NCBI RefSeq assembly: GCF_016103465.1
Contig: NZ_JAEEAP010000002.1
Location: 1-64,000, forward strand
Source: Streptomyces sabulosicollis
GTDB lineage: Bacteria > Actinomycetota > Actinomycetes > Streptomycetales > Streptomycetaceae
Reading direction: 5' to 3'
DNA: 64,000 nt
Each line of letters starts with the position of its first letter. Position 1 is the stretch's first letter. Shown piece after piece: positions 34,301 to 53,600 of the stretch. The position numbers and the translations under genes are program-made. The notes under the pieces are model-generated. The model made no database searches and was not told the origin of the DNA. It was given only the letters and a program-made list of their open reading frames with translations.

Positions 34301-37300
34301 GTCACCCTGGCCACCCCGATGGTTCTGCCCGAGAACGAACCGGTCCAGGTGCAGCTCTGGGTGGGTGACACGGACGAGACGGGCTACCGCTCGCTCAGCC
34401 TGTACTCCCGTCCGGCCGACGCGCCCTCGGACGAGCCGTGGACGCAGCACGCGGCCGGTGCGCTCGCCCCGGTCGGCCCCGAGCCGTCGTTCGACCTGAG
34501 CGCATGGCCCCCGGCCGACGCGGAAGCCCTGGACATCAGCGACTTCTACGAGCGCTTCGCCGCCACCGGCTTCGCCTATGGCCCGGTGTTCCAGGGCCTG
34601 CGGGCCGCCTGGCGCTCCGGCGACGAGGTCTACGTCGAGGTCAGTCTCGGTGAGAAGCACGCGTCGGACGCGGCCGACTTCGGCCTCCACCCCGCCCTGC
34701 TGGACGCCGCCGTGCAGGCCGTGGTCTTCGTCGCCCTGGAGGATGTCGGGCTCTCCCGGCTCCCGTTCTCCTGGAGCGGGGTGTCGCTCCACGCCGGTGG
34801 CGCGTCCACACTGCGGGTGCGGCTCACCCAGCTGGGACCGGATTCCATCTCCCTCGCGGTGGCCGATGGAACCGGCCGCCCGGTGGCGACGATCGAATCC
34901 CTCGTGCTGCGCCCGGTGTCGGTGGAACACATCGACTCCGCCAGGACGTCGGAGTTCCGCGACTCGCTGTTCACGCTGGACTGGACCCCCGTTCCGGCCA
35001 TCGCTCCGGCCGAGACGGCAACCGCGCGGTGGGCCGTGGTGGGCACCGACCACTACGGGCTGGCCGCCGGCGCGATTCCCGGAGCCGAGGTGACCGCCTA
35101 CGCCGATCTCGACGCGCTGTGCGCCGCGATCGACGGTGGCGCCGCTGCCCCGGAGGCCGTGCTGGTCTCCTACGCACCGGGCCTCGACGACGAGGCGGCT
35201 CAGGGCAAGCCCAAGAGCAAGGCGAAGGGCAGGGCCAAGGGCAAGGGCAAGGCCAAGCGGGGTCTGGAGCCCGTGGATGCCATCCACACGGTGACGCACC
35301 ACACGCTCGGCATGATCCAGAGCTGGCTCGGCGACCGCCGGTTCGACTCCTCCCGACTGGTCTTCGTGACCTCGGGCGCCATGGCGCCCGAGGACCGCGA
35401 CGAGACCCCGGACCTGATCCACGCACCCCTGTGGGGCATGGTGCGGTCCGCGCAGTCGGAGAACCCGAACTGCTTCGTCCTGGTGGACCTCGACCCGCAG
35501 GAGCCCGCCGAGGCGTCCAAGGCGGCACTGCCCGCGGTGCTCGCCGGCGACGAGCCGCAGGCCGTGGTCCGCGAGGGCACGGTGCTCGGCCAGCGCATGG
35601 CCCGGGTCTCCTCGGGCACCGCGCTGCTGCCGCCCGCCGGAATACGGGAGTGGCGCCTGGACATGCACGCCAAGGGAACGCTGGAGAACCTGGCGCTGCT
35701 GCCCTGCCCCGACGTCACCGAAGCGCTGGGCGAGAACGAGATCAGGGTGCAGATGCGCGCGGCGGGGATGAACTTCCGCGATGTGCTCAACGCCCTGGGG
35801 ATGTACCCCGGAGAGGCCGGGCCGCTCGGTGGCGAGGGCGCCGGCATCGTGACCGAGGTCGGTCCCGGAGTGACGGGCCTGGCGCCCGGCGACCGGGTGA
35901 TGGGCATCTTCAGCGGGTCGTTCGGCCCGGTCGCCATCACCGACCGGCGCGTCGTCGCCCGGGTCCCGGAGGACTGGACGTTCGAACAGGCGGCCTCCAC
36001 CCCCATCGTGTTCCTGACGGCCTACTACGCCATGGTGGACCTGGGCGCCCTCCAGGCCGGTCAGTCGGTGCTGGTGCACTCGGCGGCCGGTGGTGTGGGC
36101 ATGGCCACGCTCCAGTTGGCACGGCACCTCGGCGCCGAGGTCTTCGGTACCGCGAGCGAGGGCAAGTGGGACACCCTGCGGTCGCTGGGTCTGGACGACG
36201 ACCACATCGCGTCGTCGCGGACGCTGGACTTCGAGAAGCGCTTCCTCGATGTGACCGGTGGGCGCGGTATGGACGTGGTACTCGACTCGCTGGCACGGGA
36301 GTTCGTGGACGCGGGCCTGCGTCTGCTGCCGCGCGGCGGCCGGTTCCTGGAGATGGGCAAGACCGACATCAGGGTGCCGGAGGAGGTGGCCGCCGAATAC
36401 GGCGGTGTCTCCTACCAGGCGTTCGATCTCATGGAGGCGGGACCCGATCGCATCCACCAGATGTGGGGCGAGCTGATCTCCCTGTTCGAGAGCGGGGTGC
36501 TGCGACCGCTGCCGGTGCGCACCTGGGATGTGCGCAGGGCGCCCGATGCCTTCCGCTTCATCGGCCAGGCCCGGCACACCGGCAAGGTGGCACTGACCAT
36601 CCCGAGGACACTCGATGGCGATGGCACGGTGCTGATCACGGGTGGTACGGGTGGTCTGGGTGCGTTGCTGGCGCGTCATCTGGTGGTGGAGCACAAGGTT
36701 GAGCGTCTGGTGCTGACGAGTCGTCGTGGCGTGGAGGCGCCGGGTGCGGCGGAGTTGGTGGCGGAGCTGGCCGGGTTGGGTGCCGAGGCGCGGGTCGTGG
36801 CGTGTGATGTCGCGGACCGGGGGTCGGTGGAGCGTCTGCTGGCCGGGATCGGGTCGGAGCATCCGTTGTCGGCCGTGGTGCATGCGGCGGGTGTGCTGGA
36901 CGACGGTGTGGTGGAGTCGCTGACGCCGGAGCGGGTGGACAAGGTGCTGCGTCCGAAGGTGGACGCCGCACTGCACCTCCACGAGCTCACCCGCGACCTC
37001 GATCTCGCCGCCTTCATCCTGTACTCCTCCGTCTCCGGTACCTTCGGCGGCTCCGGCCAGGCCAACTACGCGGCGGGCAACGCGTTCATGGACGCCCTGG
37101 CCCAGCACCGCAGGGCCGCGGGCCTCCCCGCAGCCTCGCTCGTCTGGGGGCCGTGGACGCAGGACGGCGGCATGACCACCGAGCTGGCCGACGCCGACGT
37201 CAACCGGATGACCAGGACCGGTATGGTCGCCCTCACGCCCGAGGCCGGGCTCGCGCTGTTCGACGCGACCCGGGATCTCGACGGTGCCGTCCTGGTGCCC

Positions 37301-37969
37301 ATGACGATGGACATGGCGTCGGTGGGCGAGCACGTACCCGCGCTGCTGCGCGGGCTGGTGCGGGCCCCCGCACGCCGGACCGCGGAGTCGGGCGCCGTGA
37401 CCACCACGGCCGACCCGGCCACCGAGCTCAAGCAGCACCTGGCCGGGAAGTCCGAGACGGAGCGCGAGCGCATCCTGGTGGACCTGGTGTGCGACCAGGT
37501 GGCCGTCGTCCTCGGCTACGCGTCGGGGCAGGCCATCGAGCCGGGACACGCGTTCAAGGACCTGGGATTCGACTCCCTGTCGGCCGTCGAACTGCGCAAC
37601 CGGCTCAACGCGATCACCGGAACGCGGCTGCCGGCGACCCTGGTGTTCGACTACCCGACCCCGGCGGCGCTCGGACGATTCCTGAGCGAAGAGGTCACCC
37701 CCGCGGACGTGCCCACAACCGAGCCCGTCTTCGGAGAACTCGACCGGCTGGAATCCACCCTGTCGGCGCTCGGCTCCGACAGCGAGACGCACGCCAGGGT
37801 CATGGAGCGGCTCCAGGGCCTGGTGGCGAAGTGGTCCGCCGTCGGCACCGGGCCGGTGTCCGGCACCGCGACGGCGCTGGACGACGACGCGGATGACGAC
37901 AGCGAGATCGAATCGGCCACCGCCGACGAGATCTTCAAACTCATCGACGACGAATTCGGAATGTCCTGA
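13199..37969 (+). CDS. Giant modular type I PKS, five modules (4-8)
   Basis: This is an 8,256-residue protein with domain order docking helix-[KS-AT-KR-ACP]-[KS-AT-KR-ACP]-[KS-AT-DH-ACP]-[KS-AT-KR-ACP]-[KS-AT-DH-ER-KR-ACP]-docking tail. Four ATs are malonyl type (HAFH); the fourth (module 7) is methylmalonyl type (GHSQG, YASH). It should build the segment from the C21 oxygen to the saturated C13, including the unreduced C17 carbonyl that becomes a hemiketal in azalomycin-type products. Oddities: the module 4 KR lacks its catalytic Ser; module 6 has no KR and an Arg-rich linker; module 8 has a Lys/Gly-rich insertion. The start is ATG 13199, with GTG 13202 equally possible. The stop is TGA 37967-37969. 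Five modules on one chain is at the large end for actinomycete PKS proteins. Confidence 0.97.
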   Translation: MVNEDRLRDYLKRVTADLHQARQRLRELEAGEQEPIAIVAMSCRFPGGVGSPEDLWRLVAGGGDAISDFPANRGWDVDGMYDPDPESSGTFYSREGGFLHDAAEFDANFFGISPREALAMDPQQRLLLETSWEVFERAGIAPGSVKGRRGGVFVGASTSGYGTDVDEFPEDVEGHLLTGTSTSVVSGRISYTFGLEGPAVTVDTACSSSLVALHLAVQALRQGECDLALAGGVTVMTSPAAFVEFSRQRGLAPDGRCKPYADAADGTGWSEGVGMLLVERLSDARRNGHQVLAIVRGSAVNQDGASNGLTAPNGPSQQRVIRDALASARLAPSDVDVVEGHGTGTSLGDPIEAQALLATYGQDRPEGRPLWLGALKSNIGHTQAAAGVAGVIKMVMAMRHGVLPRTLHVDEPSRQVDWSAGEVRLLTEATAWPETGQPRRAGVSAFGVSGTNAHTIIEQAPPVEEEAGAGPVSDSDTGVATWLLSGRGPDALRAQAARLRAFLSERSEWSAPDVGHSLVATRSMFEHRAVVSGANRAELLAGLEAVAAGEVAPGVLQGVAGTDVKTAFLFSGQGAQRPGMGRELYDRHPVFAQALDEVCARLDTVLDRPLREVVFAAEGSADAGLLDQTAFTQPALFAVEVALFRLLEHWGVTPDVLIGHSIGEIAAAHVAGVFSLEDACTLVAARGRLMQALPEGGAMVAVQASEEEIAGSLAGREAEVSIAAVNGPASVVIAGDEAAVLEIAAQWSEQGRKTSRLRVSHAFHSPRMDAMLDDFRRVVRGLSFQPPTLPLVSNVTGEPVGADEVCSPEYWVRHVREAVRFADGIRSLEAQGVTAYLEVGPDGVLSAMARDCLAGEAASAPVVVPVLRKGRPDAQALVAGLTEAHVHGVTVNWEQVFDGRGARKVELPTYPFQRQRYWLEGTSAVSGGSAADTVDARFWDAVEREDLEALAEALDVDGGGSLGELLPALSSYRRQQRDRATVDGWRYRISWKPVSETPAATLSGTWLVVVPASGVDDAFAESASAALQRHGADVVRVVADEADLAPGALAARLREIATDPSRIGGVLSLVGVDERPCTEHPEVSRGLALTLMLVRALAEADIQARLWCGTRGAVSVGRSDRLAGTVQAEIWGLGRVAAMEHPRIWGGLVDLPGTLDERAAARLVWALSAEGGEDQVALRGSGAYVRRLHRVTVGNGSAGRAWRPRGSVLITGGTGALGAHVARWVVREGAEHVVLTSRRGPAAEGAAELTAELEGLGAEVTVAACDAADRDALAAVLAAIPERYPLSAVVHAAGILDDGVLDGLTVDRLAGTLAAKVEGARHLHELTAELSLDAFVLFSAFAGVVGSAGQAAYAAANAHLDALAQQRRAQGLAATAVAWGPWADGGMAASGRAGERIRGGPLPPMAPSLAVDALRWAAGQDEAALVVADIDWTGMASMLSAGLSALVSDIPEARELLTDVTGTTGRPAPGHDLRDQLAGRSDEEQRLLLLDLIRTHAASALGHFSAESVEPGRAFRDLGFDSLTAIELRNRLDLATGLSLPATLIFDYPTAEVLADHLWQELGGAHTEAATSAVAHRVRPDDDDPIAIVAMSCRFPGGVETPQDLWRLLAEGGDAIAGFPGDRGWDVEGMYHPDPEHPGTFYTREGGFLYGAPQFDPGFFGISPREAVTMDPQQRLLLETSWEAFEYAGVKPASLRGTRTGVFVGTNGQDYSTIMLDAPEDFGGHVGTGSAASVVSGRISYTFGLEGPAMTVDTACSSSLVALHLAVQALRQGECDLALAGGVSVMSTPGAFLEFSRQRGLAPDGRCKPFAEGADGTGWSEGVGMLLVERLSDARRNGHQVLAIVRGSAVNQDGASNGLTAPNGPSQQRVIRQALASAGLSAAEVDAVEAHGTGTTLGDPIEAQALLATYGQDRAEGRPLWLGAIKSNIGHTQAAAGVAGVIKMVMAMRAGVLPRTLHVDEPSRQVDWSAGEVRLLTEATAWPETGQPRRAGVSSFGLSGTNAHTIIEQAPDLEEAEAPEPAGPETPVSAAVVPWLLSGQSREALRAQAERLYGHVAAREDLGVLDVGHTLAARTVFEHRAVLVGEDRETLLRGLRAVAEGGIASGAVQGQAVTGGKSAFLFSGQGAQRLGMGRELYDAYPVFARALDEVCAHLDVLLDRPLKDVMFAAEDGADAGLLDRTAFTQPALFAVEVALFRLLEHWGVTPDVVIGHSIGEIAAAHVAGVFSLEDACALVAARGRLMQALPTGGAMVAVEASEEEVAPSLAGRAAEVSIAAVNGPAAVVIAGDEEAALEIAGQWAEQGRKTRRLRVSHAFHSPRMDAMLDDFRGIVSGLSFQAPSIALVSNVTGEAADADEVCSPEYWVRHVREAVRFADGMRALTAQGVTRFLEVGPDGVLSAMARDCLTEDQAVASAVVPVLRKDRPEAQALTMALAELHAHGASVEWESVFAGRGARMVELPAYAFQRERYWPEVSLSLRGWGAPGTVDSVDARFWEAVEREDLEALTETLDVDGETPLRAVLPALSTYHRTRRDQSTIDNWRYRVVWKPVADVAGGSLSGTWLVVVPAARAEDELVAEIVSGLERHGADAVSLVVDERHLDTDVLGERLRGAIADAPALGGVLSLLALDEEPCPEHPALSNGLALTLTLVRAMANAGTEASLWCGTRGAVSVGRSERLSNPAQAMVWALGRVAALELPQLWGGLVDLPEVVDERAIARLAGVLAAEAAEAAETTEDQVAVRGSGVFARRLTRSAAPATDGATWRTCGTALVTGGTGALGGQVARWLVRNGAEHLVLTSRRGLGAPGASELCEELEALGARVSVVACDVADRERLAAVLEAVPEEFPLRAVFHAAGVEQAAELVGMGLADAASVVAGKAAGAGHLDALLGDRELDAFVVFSSIAGVWGSGGQAAYGAANAYLDALVEDRRARGLAGTAVAWGPWAEGGMAAGEGGDQLARRGLPAMAPGLAIAALQGAVAGDEGVVTVADVDWERFAPAFTVGRPSPLIGDLPEVQRALANAGNTEGTGAGSALRERLAGLTEAEIDRTLLDLVRAHAAAVLGFAGAEAVEPGRAFKELGFDSLTAVEFRNRLNAETGLVLPATLVFDYPSATVLADHLRAEVLGTQGAVAAPSAVVAPVDDDPIAIVGMSCRFPGGVRSPEELWNLVAAGTDAITDFPSDRGWDVDGMYDPDPDRSGTFYAREGGFLDGASEFDAAFFGISPREALAMDPQQRLLLETSWEAFERAGIDPSSLRGSQIGVYVGAATSGYGMGLHEIPEGLEGQLLTGSATSVVSGRISYTLGLEGPALTVDTACSSSLVALHQAAQALRQGECSMALAGGVTVMTSPAAFVEFSRQRGLAPDGRCKPFADAADGTGWSEGVGMLLVERLSDARRNGHQVLAIVRGSAVNQDGASNGLTAPNGPSQQRVIRQALANAQLSPADVQVIEAHGTGTTLGDPIEAQALLATYGQERPENLPLWLGSIKSNIGHTQAAAGVAGVIKMVMAMRHGLLPRTLHVDEPSREVDWSAGEVRLLTEATAWPETGQPRRAGVSAFGVSGTNAHTIIEQAPVPDEAESAPAAPADDQGVAPWVLSARSPEALRDQAERLRAHLLEGESGVLDIAESLVATRSVFEHRAVLLGTERETLLRGLETVAAGDDAPGVVQGQAATGGKTAFLFTGQGAQRLGMGRELYDAFPVFARALDEVCAHLDVLLDRPLREVMFAAEDGADAGLLDRTEFTQPALFAVEVALFRLLEHWGVTPDVLIGHSIGEIAAAHVAGVFSLEDACTLVAARGRLMQALPTGGAMVAVEASEEEIAPSLAGRAAEVSVAAVNGPAAVVIAGDEEAALEIAGQWAEQGRKTRRLRVSHAFHSPHMDAMLDDFRAVAGTLTYHGPSIAFVSNVTGEQAGAEEVCSPEYWVRHVRETVRFLDGVRTLEARGVTAYLELGPDGVLSAMAQDCLTEPVDDIAAEGTPAPLLVPVVRKDRPEPQALVAALAETHVHGGTVDWRAFFAGRGARRVDLPTYAFQHQRYWLEPGVAAGDAAAFGLDPADHPLLGGAVPLAGADGLVFTGTLSLHTQPWLADHVLRGEPVLATTALVELAIRAGDEVGLGRVEELVAQAPLVLPRGGGVQIQLVLGEEDESGTRSLEVYSRAAGPEGEDEWICHASGVLAPEPDDATTAEAAARFDSAAWPPPGAERVDVDGLYELLADDGLVYGPSFRGLRAVWQRDDEVFAEVGLAEESVVDAQRFGLHPALLDAALQPLGLGVLDGVGRGRMLFSLAGVSLYASGASALRVRLARTGPQTLSLAAVDGAGEAVFSADTLTLRQVAEQPESPAPDTAETEAPAEAATETRAEETSAKPARRRRTTRRTAKRGAGSDSGPLAALRERLTGLSEPEQDRVLLDVIRTHVAAVLGHASADAVQGSQAFKDLGFSSLTAVEFRNRVSKATGLRLPATAVFDYPTPAELAKFARAEVLGARTGALQPVPVAVAGNDEPIVIVGMSCRYPGGVATPEDLWDLVAQGRDGISPFPTDRGWDVENLYDPDPDESGKCYTQEGGFLHGASLFDPAFFGISPREAMSMDPQHRLLLETSWEALERAGIDPVSAKGSQTGVFAGVTYQDYGGVLAGSQESVEGLVGTGVSPSVLSGRISYTLGLEGPAMTVDTACSSSLVALHLAWQALRQGECSLALAGGVTVMSTPMSLIEFSRQRALASDGRSKPFSAAADGASWAEGVGMLVLERLSDARRNGHPILAVVRGSAVNQDGASNGLTAPNGPSQQRVIRQALANARLSAAEVDAVEAHGTGTTLGDPIEAQALLATYGQDRPEGQPLWLGAIKSNIGHSQAAAGVGGVIKMVMAMRHGVLPKTLHLDEPSPHVDWTEGDVELLAEARPWPETGHPRRAGVSAFGMSGTNVHTILEQAPEVEAAEVAEAEVADGPVAWLVSGKTNDAVRAQAERLREFVAERPELRVADVAHSLATTRSAFQYRAAVTGTGREELLERLAAVAEGAKAPGVVRASAVEAPARSVFVFPGQGAQWRGMAVGLLESSPVFAEAMAECETALSAYVDWSLTDVLRGAEGAPGFDRVDVVQPVLFAVMVSLARLWRSVGVEPDAVMGHSQGEIAAACVAGALSLQDAAKVVTLRSQAIAAGLAGRGGMVSVGLPVDQVKERIAAWDGGISVAAVNGPGSVVVSGDPGALDEMVAQLEGEEVRVRRVPVDYASHSAHVEAIHDELLKVLAGIEPRASQVPFYSTVSGELVDTAGLDAEYWYRNLRQTVELEATTRTLLDSGHGVFIEVSPHPVLTLPVQQTVEAAEAQAVVVGTLRRDEGGLERFLTSIAELHVHGADVDWRKVFAGHGARRIDLPTYAFQRQRYWPQPAEDAGLGNGPVSEADAVDARFWEAVEREDLEGLAQTLELDGEAPLSAVLPALSSYRRGRRDRSTVDNWRYRINWKPLIDQSSSGSDQEQGAPITGTWVVVVPPVDSARELAERIARDVERHGARMVRVDLDETEPERSSLAELVRAAAPGTPTADGAGQEGPPAIDGVLSLLALDEEALAEHPGIPRGFAATVALVQALSDIDIDVPLWLATTGAVSVGRSDRVGSVKQSLVWGLGRVVGLEYAQRWGGLVDLPESPDAIDERALNRLVGLIGRSGDEDQVAVRASGVFARRLVRAPLGDTRPARVWEPRGSVLITGGTGALGGRLARWLARGGAEHLVLTSRRGLDAPGAAELRDELTALGARVTVAACDAADRGALRELLDQLPAEYPLTAVVHAAGVLDDGLIDTLTIPRTQGVFRPKVDAVVNLHELTQDLDLSAFILFSSYAGTVGGAGQGSYAAANAFLDALAQQRRAQGLAATSVAWGAWGGGGLVDEATAAQLKRRGMPALAPELAVDALQQVLDHDEVDVTVADVDWERYAPGFAAARPRPLLNELPEVRQALEAAEAEFGAVSAGLAARLEGLSAAEREAEVLDLVRSHAAEAIGYPSADAVEPDRAFRDIGFDSLTAVELRNGLSTVAGVNLPVTVAFDYPTPTVLARFILGEVLGTAPAPADDLPVVTGTVVDDDPIAIVSMSCRFPGGVRTPEDLWRLVSEGSDVISAYPTNRGWDLDELYNPDPENSGTSYSSGGGFVYDADEFDPQFFGIAPREALTIDPQQRLLLETSWEVFERAGIDPASLKGSRTGVFAGSNGQDYIGLLLTAPGGPEGYLGTGNAASVVSGRISYTFGLEGPAVTVDTACSSSLVALHMAVQSLRQGECSLALAGGVTIMSSPGSFVDFSRQKGLSSDGRCKAFAASADGTGWSEGVGVLLLERLSDARRNGHPVMAIVRGSAINQDGASNGITAPNGPSQQRVIRQALASADLAAHQVQAVEAHGTGTRLGDPIEAQALLATYGQGRPEDQPLWLGSIKSNLGHTQAAAGVAGIIKMVMAMREGVLPKTLHVDEPTPHVDWTAGEVRLLTAPTPWPDNGEPRRAGISSFGISGTNAHTIIEQAPEPEAVERVRTDDAPSTGSEALPWTVTGKGAEALRAQARNLHDYVAAHPELDLDDVGYSLAATRSVFDHRAVLMNGDRDGLLNGLEAIASGATAPGVVQGSVGTAGKTAFLFSGQGAQRPGMGRELYDAFPVFARALDEVCAYMDVLLDRPLREVMFATEGSADAGLLDQTAFTQPALFAVEVALFRLLEHWGVTPDVLIGHSVGEIAAAHVAGVFSLEDACALIAARGRLMQALPEGGAMVAVQASEEEIAPSLAGRAAEVSIAAVNGPAAVVIAGDEEAALEIAEQWAEQGRKTRRLRVSHAFHSPRMDAMLDDFRDVVAGLSFQAPSISLVSNLTGASAGAAEVCSPEYWVRHVREAVRFADGVRALEKLGVTSFLEVGPDGVLTAMAQDCLTIDEAGGVLTLVPALRKNRPETQSLTTALAELYVHGTTVNWSTAFAGRQVRRVELPTYAFQRQRYWPKAPGPITGDVASAGLSSPNHPLLGAGVELAGSDGFLFTSRLSVQSQPWLADHAIGGVALFPGTGFLELAIRAADQVGSGRVEEVTLATPMVLPENEPVQVQLWVGDTDETGYRSLSLYSRPADAPSDEPWTQHAAGALAPVGPEPSFDLSAWPPADAEALDISDFYERFAATGFAYGPVFQGLRAAWRSGDEVYVEVSLGEKHASDAADFGLHPALLDAAVQAVVFVALEDVGLSRLPFSWSGVSLHAGGASTLRVRLTQLGPDSISLAVADGTGRPVATIESLVLRPVSVEHIDSARTSEFRDSLFTLDWTPVPAIAPAETATARWAVVGTDHYGLAAGAIPGAEVTAYADLDALCAAIDGGAAAPEAVLVSYAPGLDDEAAQGKPKSKAKGRAKGKGKAKRGLEPVDAIHTVTHHTLGMIQSWLGDRRFDSSRLVFVTSGAMAPEDRDETPDLIHAPLWGMVRSAQSENPNCFVLVDLDPQEPAEASKAALPAVLAGDEPQAVVREGTVLGQRMARVSSGTALLPPAGIREWRLDMHAKGTLENLALLPCPDVTEALGENEIRVQMRAAGMNFRDVLNALGMYPGEAGPLGGEGAGIVTEVGPGVTGLAPGDRVMGIFSGSFGPVAITDRRVVARVPEDWTFEQAASTPIVFLTAYYAMVDLGALQAGQSVLVHSAAGGVGMATLQLARHLGAEVFGTASEGKWDTLRSLGLDDDHIASSRTLDFEKRFLDVTGGRGMDVVLDSLAREFVDAGLRLLPRGGRFLEMGKTDIRVPEEVAAEYGGVSYQAFDLMEAGPDRIHQMWGELISLFESGVLRPLPVRTWDVRRAPDAFRFIGQARHTGKVALTIPRTLDGDGTVLITGGTGGLGALLARHLVVEHKVERLVLTSRRGVEAPGAAELVAELAGLGAEARVVACDVADRGSVERLLAGIGSEHPLSAVVHAAGVLDDGVVESLTPERVDKVLRPKVDAALHLHELTRDLDLAAFILYSSVSGTFGGSGQANYAAGNAFMDALAQHRRAAGLPAASLVWGPWTQDGGMTTELADADVNRMTRTGMVALTPEAGLALFDATRDLDGAVLVPMTMDMASVGEHVPALLRGLVRAPARRTAESGAVTTTADPATELKQHLAGKSETERERILVDLVCDQVAVVLGYASGQAIEPGHAFKDLGFDSLSAVELRNRLNAITGTRLPATLVFDYPTPAALGRFLSEEVTPADVPTTEPVFGELDRLESTLSALGSDSETHARVMERLQGLVAKWSAVGTGPVSGTATALDDDADDDSEIESATADEIFKLIDDEFGMS
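13301..17885 (+). other. PKS module 4: KS-AT(malonyl)-KR(B type, Ser to Ala)-ACP
   Basis: The KS begins at 13301 with active Cys 13814-13816 and intact HGTGT (here in VEGHGTGTS). The AT covers about 14897-15800 with active Ser 15179-15181 and HAFH, so malonyl type. The KR covers about 16000-17530 and has GGTGALG, ILDDG (B type), Tyr 17255-17257 and Asn. However, the catalytic Ser, 13 residues before Tyr, is Ala (codon 17216-17218, FSAFAG where other KRs have FSSxAG). The ACP serine is at 17762-17764. Colinearity needs a C21 hydroxyl from this module, so the KR is expected to work to some degree, but its activity cannot be taken for granted. Confidence 0.9.
17951..22560 (+). other. PKS module 5: KS-AT(malonyl)-KR(A type)-ACP
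   Basis: The KS begins at 17951 with active Cys 18464-18466 and intact His motifs. The AT covers about 19553-20460 with active Ser 19835-19837 and HAFH, so malonyl type. The KR covers about 20660-22210 and is A type (no [12 protein letters not shown]). Its catalytic part, 21502-22237, is nearly identical in DNA to the KR of module 3. The ACP serine is at 22439-22441. Predicted to set the C19 hydroxyl, next to the future C17 carbonyl. Confidence 0.92.
21502..22237 (+). repeat. Near-identical copy C2: KR of module 5 (pairs with 11813-12548)
   Basis: Partner of C1 at a constant offset of 9689 bases. Flanking DNA on both sides diverges sharply, giving clear tract ends. Confidence 0.9.
22622..26625 (+). 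other. PKS module 6: KS-AT(malonyl)-DH-ACP, no KR
   Basis: The KS begins at 22622 with active Cys 23135-23137. The AT covers about 24221-25140 with active Ser 24497-24499 and HAFH, so malonyl type. A DH-like double hotdog covers about 25330-26190, with catalytic His codon 25445-25447 and Asp codon 25964-25966 retained. The usual proline/glycine of the HxxxGxxxxPGT motif is gone ([13 protein letters not shown]). No KR follows: a linker of about 55 residues, rich in Glu/Ala and then Arg/Lys (26271-26335), leads straight to the ACP. The ACP has SSL in place of DSL; the phosphopantetheine Ser is 26498-26500. Without a KR the beta-keto group should survive (C17), and the DH has no hydroxyl of its own to act on, so it is probably vestigial. 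Confidence 0.92.
26681..31320 (+). other. PKS module 7: KS-AT(methylmalonyl)-KR(B type)-ACP
   Basis: The KS begins at 26681 with active Cys 27194-27196. It differs from its neighbours in several places (DPQHR, SWAEG), indicating a separate lineage. The AT covers about 28273-29170 with active Ser 28547-28549 in GHSQGE, RVDVVQP and YASH, all methylmalonyl-type markers. The KR covers about 29370-31000 and has LDD and no Trp signature, so it is B type, with Ser, Tyr and Asn present. The ACP serine is at 31199-31201. Predicted to give the 14-methyl and the 15-hydroxyl. Confidence 0.92.
33207..33619 (+). repeat. Near-identical copy B2: AT of module 8 (pairs with 799-1211)
   Basis: Partner of B1 at a constant offset of 32408 bases. 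These are the only two ATs with GHSVGE instead of GHSIGE among the malonyl-type ATs here. Confidence 0.85.
36671..36978 (+). repeat. Similar copy D1: KR of module 8 (pairs with 56726-57033)
   Basis: This 308-base stretch matches the KR of module 12, apart from a cluster of changes in the middle. The stretch favours T- and G-ending codons, while flanking DNA favours C-ending codons. Confidence 0.7.
37720..37966 (+). other. C-terminal docking domain of protein 2
   Basis: The layout is the usual one ([22 protein letters not shown], acidic linker). However, the recognition helix reads [13 protein letters not shown], with Lys-Leu where the other three tails have Asp-Phe (FDFI). The partner should be the helix at the start of the protein beginning at 38015. 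Confidence 0.78.
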
Positions 37970-38014
37970 CGTGGTGAGCTGGAACTCACAGAGTGTTTCA
38001 AGGGGCTGGGGATA
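37970..38014 (+). promoter_or_regulatory. 45-base spacer with ribosome binding site for the third PKS gene
   Basis: AGGGG at 38001-38005 is 9 bases before the GTG start at 38015. No promoter or terminator is visible in so short a spacer. Confidence 0.55.
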
Positions 38015-47632
<9,618 letters not shown>

Positions 47633-47689
47633 GCTGGCGCGGTCGGTTCCCGAGGGTCGTTCCTTACTACTTCCATGGGTGACATAACA
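47633..47689 (+). promoter_or_regulatory. Spacer and ribosome binding site deciding the fourth PKS start
   Basis: GGGTGA at 47677-47682 lies 7 bases before ATG 47690. The upstream in-frame ATG 47675 has only GAGGG at 47652-47656, 18 bases away, which is too far. ATG 47690 also gives a docking helix that aligns with the other three proteins (KS at residue 34), so it is preferred. Confidence 0.65.
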
Positions 47690-50600
47690 ATGAACGAAGA
47701 GAAGCTTCTCGACTATCTCAAGCGGGTGACCGCGGATCTCCAGCAGACTCGCCAGCGCCTGCTCGAGGCCGAGTCAGCGGACCAGGAACCGATCGCGATC
47801 GTCGCCATGAGCTGCCGGTTCCCTGGAGGGGTGAACTCTCCCGAAGACCTGTGGCGCCTGGTGGCGGAGGGCACCGACGCGATCTCGGAATTCCCCATGG
47901 ACCGAGGCTGGGACATCGACGCCCTTTACGACGAGGACCCGGACCGTCCGGGCACCAGCTATACGACCCAGGGCGGTTTCCTGGAGAACGCCGACCAATT
48001 CGATCCGGGTTTCTTCAGGATCTCGCCGCGTGAGGCGCTGTCGATGGACCCGCAGCAGCGGCTGCTGCTGGAGACGTCGTGGGAGGCGGTCGAGCGGGCG
48101 GGCATCGACCCGATGTCCCTGCGGGGCAGCAGGACCGGGGTGTTCGTAGGAACCAACGGCCAGGACTACTCCATGCTCATGCTCGGCGCGGCCGAGAGCC
48201 TGGAGGATGTCGAGGGCCACTCGGGCACCGGCAACGCGGCGAGCATCGTCTCCGGCCGGATCTCCTACACCATGGGTCTCGAGGGCCCCGCGCTCTCCGT
48301 GGACACGGCGTGCTCGTCGTCCCTCGTGGCCCTGCACCTCGCCGTTCAGGCGCTGCGCCAGCGCGAGTGCACGCTCGCGCTGGCCGGTGGCATCACCGTG
48401 ATGTCAACCCCGACGGCGTTCGTCCAGTTCAGCAGGCAGCGCGGGCTGGCGGCGGACGGCCGGTGCAAGCCGTTCGGCGCCGCGGCCGACGGCACCGGCT
48501 GGGGCGAGGGCGTCGGCATGCTGCTCGTGGAGCGGCTGTCCGACGCCAAGCGCAACGGCCACCAGGTGCTGGCCATCGTCCGCGGTTCGGCCATCAACCA
48601 GGACGGCGCGTCCAACGGTCTGACGGCGCCCAACGGCATCTCGCAGCAGCGGGTCATCCGCCAGGCGCTGACCAGCGCCCGGCTCTCGGCCGCCGAGGTG
48701 GACGCGGTGGAGGCGCACGGGACGGGCACCACACTGGGTGACCCGATCGAGGCGCAGGCGCTGATGGCCACCTACGGGCAGGACCGGCCCGCGGACCAGC
48801 CGCTGTGGCTGGGCGGCATCAAGTCGAACATCGGGCACACCCAGGCCGCCGCCGGTGTCGCCGGGGTCATCAAGATGGTGATGGCCATGCGGGAGGGCGT
48901 GCTGCCGAAGACGCTCCACGCGGAGGAACCCTCACCGCACATCGACTGGACCGGCGGCGCCGTCTCCCTGCTGCACGAGTCGACCCCGTGGCCGGACCGG
49001 GACCACCCGCGGCGCGCCGCCGTGTCGTCGTTCGGCATGAGCGGGACGAACGCGCACACCATCCTGGAGCAGGCTCCCGAGTCCGAGGTGGCCGAGGCCG
49101 CCGAGTCCGGGGTCGCCGACGGCCCGGTGGCGTGGGTCGTGTCGGGCCGCGGCGCCGAGGCCCTGCGGGCGCAGGCCGGGCGGCTGCGGGAATTCCTCAC
49201 GGAGCGCCCGGAGTTGAGCGCGGCGGACGTGGCTCTCTCGCTGGCCTCGACCAGGTCCGCCTTCGAGCACCGGGCCGTGGTGACCGGGACCGGCCGTGAG
49301 CAGCTCCTCCAGCGTCTTGAGGCGGTCGCCGAGGACACCTCCACGGTGAACGGCGTGGTGCGGGGGAGGACCGGCGACGCCGGCCGCTCGGTCTTCGTGT
49401 TCCCGGGCCAGGGGGCGCAGTGGGCCGGGATGGCGGTGGGGCTGTTGGAGTCCTCGCCGGTGTTCGCGGAGTCGGTCGGCGAGTGTGAGTCGGCTCTGTC
49501 GGCGTATGTGGACTGGTCGCTGACGGATGTGCTGCGCGGCGCCGAGGGCGCTCCCGGTTTCGACCGGGTGGACGTGGTGCAGCCGGTGCTGTTCGCGGTG
49601 ATGGTGTCGCTGGCGAGGCTGTGGCGTTCGGTGGGCGTGGAGCCCGATGCCGTGATGGGTCACAGCCAGGGCGAGATCGCCGCGGCCTGTGTCGCGGGCG
49701 CGCTGTCGCTGCAGGACGCCGCGAAGGTGGTGGCGCTGCGCTCGCAGGCGATCGCGGCGGGCCTCGCGGGCCGTGGTGGCATGGTGTCCGTCGGGCTGCC
49801 GGTCGACCAGGTCAAGGACCGTATCGCCGCCTGGAACGGCGCGATCTCGGTCGCCGCGGTCAACGGCCCCGGCTCGGTCGTGGTGTCCGGCGACCCGGGC
49901 GCGCTGGATGAGATGGTGGCCCAGCTGGAGGGTGAGGAGGTCCGGGTCCGCCGGGTCCCGGTGGACTACGCCTCGCACTCCGCACACGTCGAGGAAATCC
50001 GTCAGGAGCTGTTGCGGGTCCTGGCGGACATCGAGCCGCGTCCGTCGCGGGTGCCGTTCTACTCCACGGTGTCCGGCGAACTGATCGACACGGCCGGTCT
50101 GGACGCCGAGTACTGGTACCGCAACCTGCGGCAGACCGTCGAGCTCGAGGCGACCACCCGCACCCTGCTCGCCGACGGGCACGGCGTGTTCATCGAGGCG
50201 AGCCCGCACCCCGTACTCGCACTTCCCGTGCAGCAGACCGTGGAGTCCGCCGAGGCACAGGCGGTGGTCGTCGGCACGCTGCGGCGTGACGAGGGTGGCC
50301 TGGAGCGCTTCCTGACCTCCGTCGCCGAGATGTTCGTGTCCGGCGCCACGGTGGACTGGGCCGCCACGCTGGAGGGCCGTGGCGCCCGCCGCGTCGAGCT
50401 GCCGACCTACGCCTTCCAGCGCCGCCGCTACTGGCCCGACCTGACCGCCGTCCCGGAGACGGGGCCCGCGACCGGTGCCGCCGACGCCCCGTTCTGGCAG
50501 GCCGTCGAGAGCGGTGACGTCGACACGCTCACCTCCGCCCTGCACCTGGACGCCGACACCCTCGGTGCGTTGCTGCCCGCCCTGTCGGACTACCGCAGGC

Positions 50601-53600
50601 GCAACGTCGCCGGGGCCACCATCGACAACTGGCGCTACCGGGTCGTGTGGAAGCCGGTGACCGCCGGCACCACCGCGTCGCTCACCGGCACCTGGCCCAT
50701 CCTCGTCTCCGAGGAGCAGGCCGGCAGCGAGCTGGTGACCGGGGTGCGCGACGCCCTCGCCCGCGCCGGGGCGCACACCGTGCTGGTGCCGGTCGACCCC
50801 GAAGCCGACCGCACCGTCTTCGCCGAGGCGATCGACGACGCGCTCGCCGCCGCGGCCGAGGAGACGGGGCGCGAGGGTGCCCACCGGGTGTTGTCGCTGC
50901 TCGGTATCGACGAGGAGCCCCACTCCTCACACCCGAGCCTGCCGCGCGGATACGCGGGCACCATCACCCTCATCCAGGCCCTGGAGGACCTGGGCCGTTC
51001 CATCCCGGTGTGGTTCGCCACCCGGGGCGCAGTGTGGACCGAGCCCTCCCGCCGGGCGCCGGTGGACGCGCCCAAGCAGTCTCTGGTGTGGGGCTTCGGA
51101 CGTGTCGTGTCCGTGGAGCAGCCGGCGCGCTGGGGCGGCCTCGTCGACCTGCCGGGCGTGCTGGACACCGCCGCGGCCAGGCGGCTTGTCGCCGTGCTGG
51201 CCGGGATCGGCTACGAGGACCAGGTGGCGATCAGGCCGAACGGCATTGTCGCCCGCCGTTTCGTGCGCGCCGCCACCGGTGCCCTCGACCCCGGACGCCC
51301 CTGGAAGCCCTCGGGCACCGTCCTGGTCACCGGCGGAACGGGTGCCCTCGGCGGGCACGTCGGCCGCTGGCTCGCCAAGAGCGGCGCCGACCACCTGCTT
51401 CTCGTCAGCCGCAAGGGTAAGGACGCGTCCGGGGCAGCCGAGCTGGAGGCCGAACTGACCGGACTCGGCGCGCGGGTGGAGACCGTCGCCTGCGACATCG
51501 CCGACCGGGACGCGCTCGCCGCCCTCCTCGACGCCATCCCCGCGGAGCGCCCGCTCACCGCCGTCGTCCACACGGCGGCCGTCCTCGACGACGGCGTCAT
51601 CACGTCGATGACGCCCGAACGCCTCGCCCGGGTGCTCGACGTCAAGGTGGAGGGCGCCCGCAACCTCGACGCGCTGACCGCCGACCGCGACCTGGCCGCG
51701 TTCGTCCTCTTCTCCTCCACCTCCGGCACCCTCGGCGGCCCCGGCCACGCCAACTACGCCCCGGGCAACGCCTTCCTGGACGCCATCGCCCAGGACCGCA
51801 GGTCGCGCGGGCTGCCCGCCACCTCGGTCGCCTGGGGCGGCTGGGCCCACGGAGGCATGGCCGAGGGCACCGTGGGGGAGCGGCTGAACAGGCACGGTGT
51901 CCGCCTCATGGACCCCGAGCTCGCCACTGCCGCCCTGCAGCAGGCGCTCGACCACGACGACGCCACCGTGGCCATCAGCGACATCGACTGGGAGGTCTTC
52001 GGCGCCGGTCTCGTCGCGGGACGCCCGCGCCCCGTCTTCGACGACCTGGCCGACGTGCAGACCCTCCTCGCGCGGGCGCGTGCCACCACCGAGACCGGTA
52101 CGCCGGCCGACAGCGCCGAGGCGGGCATCGCCGAGCAGATCGCCGCCCTCCCCGCGGACGAGCGGCGCAAGGCGTGCCTGGACTTGGTGCGTGCGCACAT
52201 CGCCCATGTGCTCAACCACCCGAGCCCGGACGACGTCGAGCCCGGACAGGCGTTCCGCGAACTCGGCTTCGACTCGCTCACCGCCGTCGAGCTGCGCAAC
52301 CAGCTCAGTGCCACCACCGGCAAGCGTCTCCCGGCCACGCTGGTCTTCGACTACCCCACGCCGGCCGCCCTCGCCGACTACCTCGACGCCGAATTCGCCC
52401 CGCGCGACGGCACGGTCACGGCACCGGCCGCTCCCGCACCGGGGCCGGTCAGCGACGACGACCCGGTGGCCATCGTGGCGATGAGCTGCCGGTTCCCCGC
52501 GGGCGTCGACACGCCCGAGGCGTTCTGGAAGCTGCTCTCCGAGGGCCGCGACGCCATCACCCCCTGGCCGACCGACCGCGGCTGGGACACCGACGGCCTC
52601 TATGACCCCGAGCCCGGCCTGTCCGGCAAGAGCTACACCCGCCACGGTGGATTCGTGGACCGCCTCGCCGACTTCGACCCGGCGTTCTTCGGCATCTCGC
52701 CCCGCGAGGCCCTGGCCATGGACCCGCAGCAGCGGATGCTCCTGGAGACCTCGTGGGAGGCGTTCGAACGCGCCGGGATCGACCCGGAGACGCTGCGCGG
52801 CAGCCGCACCGGCGTCTTCGCCGGCACCAACCAGCAGGACTACGCCGGCCGCCCGCTCGCCGTCAGGGACGGTGCCGAGGCCCACCTCGGCACCGGCAAC
52901 AACGCCAGCGTCATGTCCGGCCGTGTCTCGTACACCTTCGGACTCGAAGGACCCGCGGTGACGGTCGACACCGCGTGCTCGTCATCGCTCGTCGCCCTGC
53001 ACCTGGCCGCCCAGGCGCTGCGCGCGGGGGAGTGCGACCTGGCGCTGGCGGGCGGCGTCACCCTGATGTCGACGCCGGGGCTCTTCCTCGACTTCAGCCG
53101 TCAGCGCGGCCTCGCCCCGGACGGCAGGTGCAAGGCGTTCGCCGACGGCACCGACGGCACCGGATTCGGCGAGGGCGCGGGCATGCTCCTGGTGGAGCGG
53201 CTGTCCGACGCCCGGCGCAACGGACACCCCGTCCTCGCGGTCCTGCGCGGCTCCGCCGTCAACCAGGACGGCGCGTCCAACGGTCTCACCGCCCCCAACG
53301 GCCCTTCGCAGCAGCGGGTCATCCGGCAGGCGCTGGCCAGCGGCGGGCTCACCCCGGCCGAGGTCGACGCGGTCGAGGCGCACGGCACCGGCACCACCCT
53401 CGGCGACCCCATCGAGGCGCAGGCCCTGCTCGCCACCTACGGACAGGGCCGCCCCGAGGACCGGCCGCTGTGGCTGGGCGCCGTCAAGTCCAACATCGGG
53501 CACACCCAGGCCGCCGCCGGTGTCGCCGGGGTCATGAAGGTGGTGCTCGCCCTTCAGCACGAGGCGCTGCCCAAGACGCTGCACATCGACCAGCCCTCCA

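Larger units (their letters stand above)
31388..37690 (+). other. PKS module 8: KS-AT(malonyl)-DH-ER-KR-ACP (fully reducing)
   Basis: The KS begins at 31388 with active Cys 31901-31903. The AT covers about 32995-33900 with Ser 33272-33274 (GHSVGE) and HAFH, so malonyl type. The DH covers about 34100-34920 with intact [12 protein letters not shown] (His 34205-34207) and Asp 34703-34705. The KR structural region contains a Lys/Gly-rich insertion (about 35203-35264). The ER covers about 35640-36600 with its NADPH motif ([10 protein letters not shown]) near 36078. The KR catalytic part covers about 36619-37320 and is B type (LDDGVVES). The ACP serine is at 37574-37576. The module has every domain needed for full reduction, giving the C12-C13 methylenes. 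It is the only ER in the window. Confidence 0.93.

Noticed and set aside
35029-36702. Overlapping + strand frame of 557 codons within module 8
   Set aside because: It lies in another frame of the DH/ER/KR region, has Arg/Gly-rich low-complexity translation, and the overlapping frame has clear ER and KR motifs.
47675-47689. Upstream ATG 47675 as the start of the fourth PKS gene
   Set aside because: It has no ribosome site at a proper distance, and the extra MGDIT is absent from the homologous docking helices. ATG 47690 has GGGTGA 7 bases upstream.
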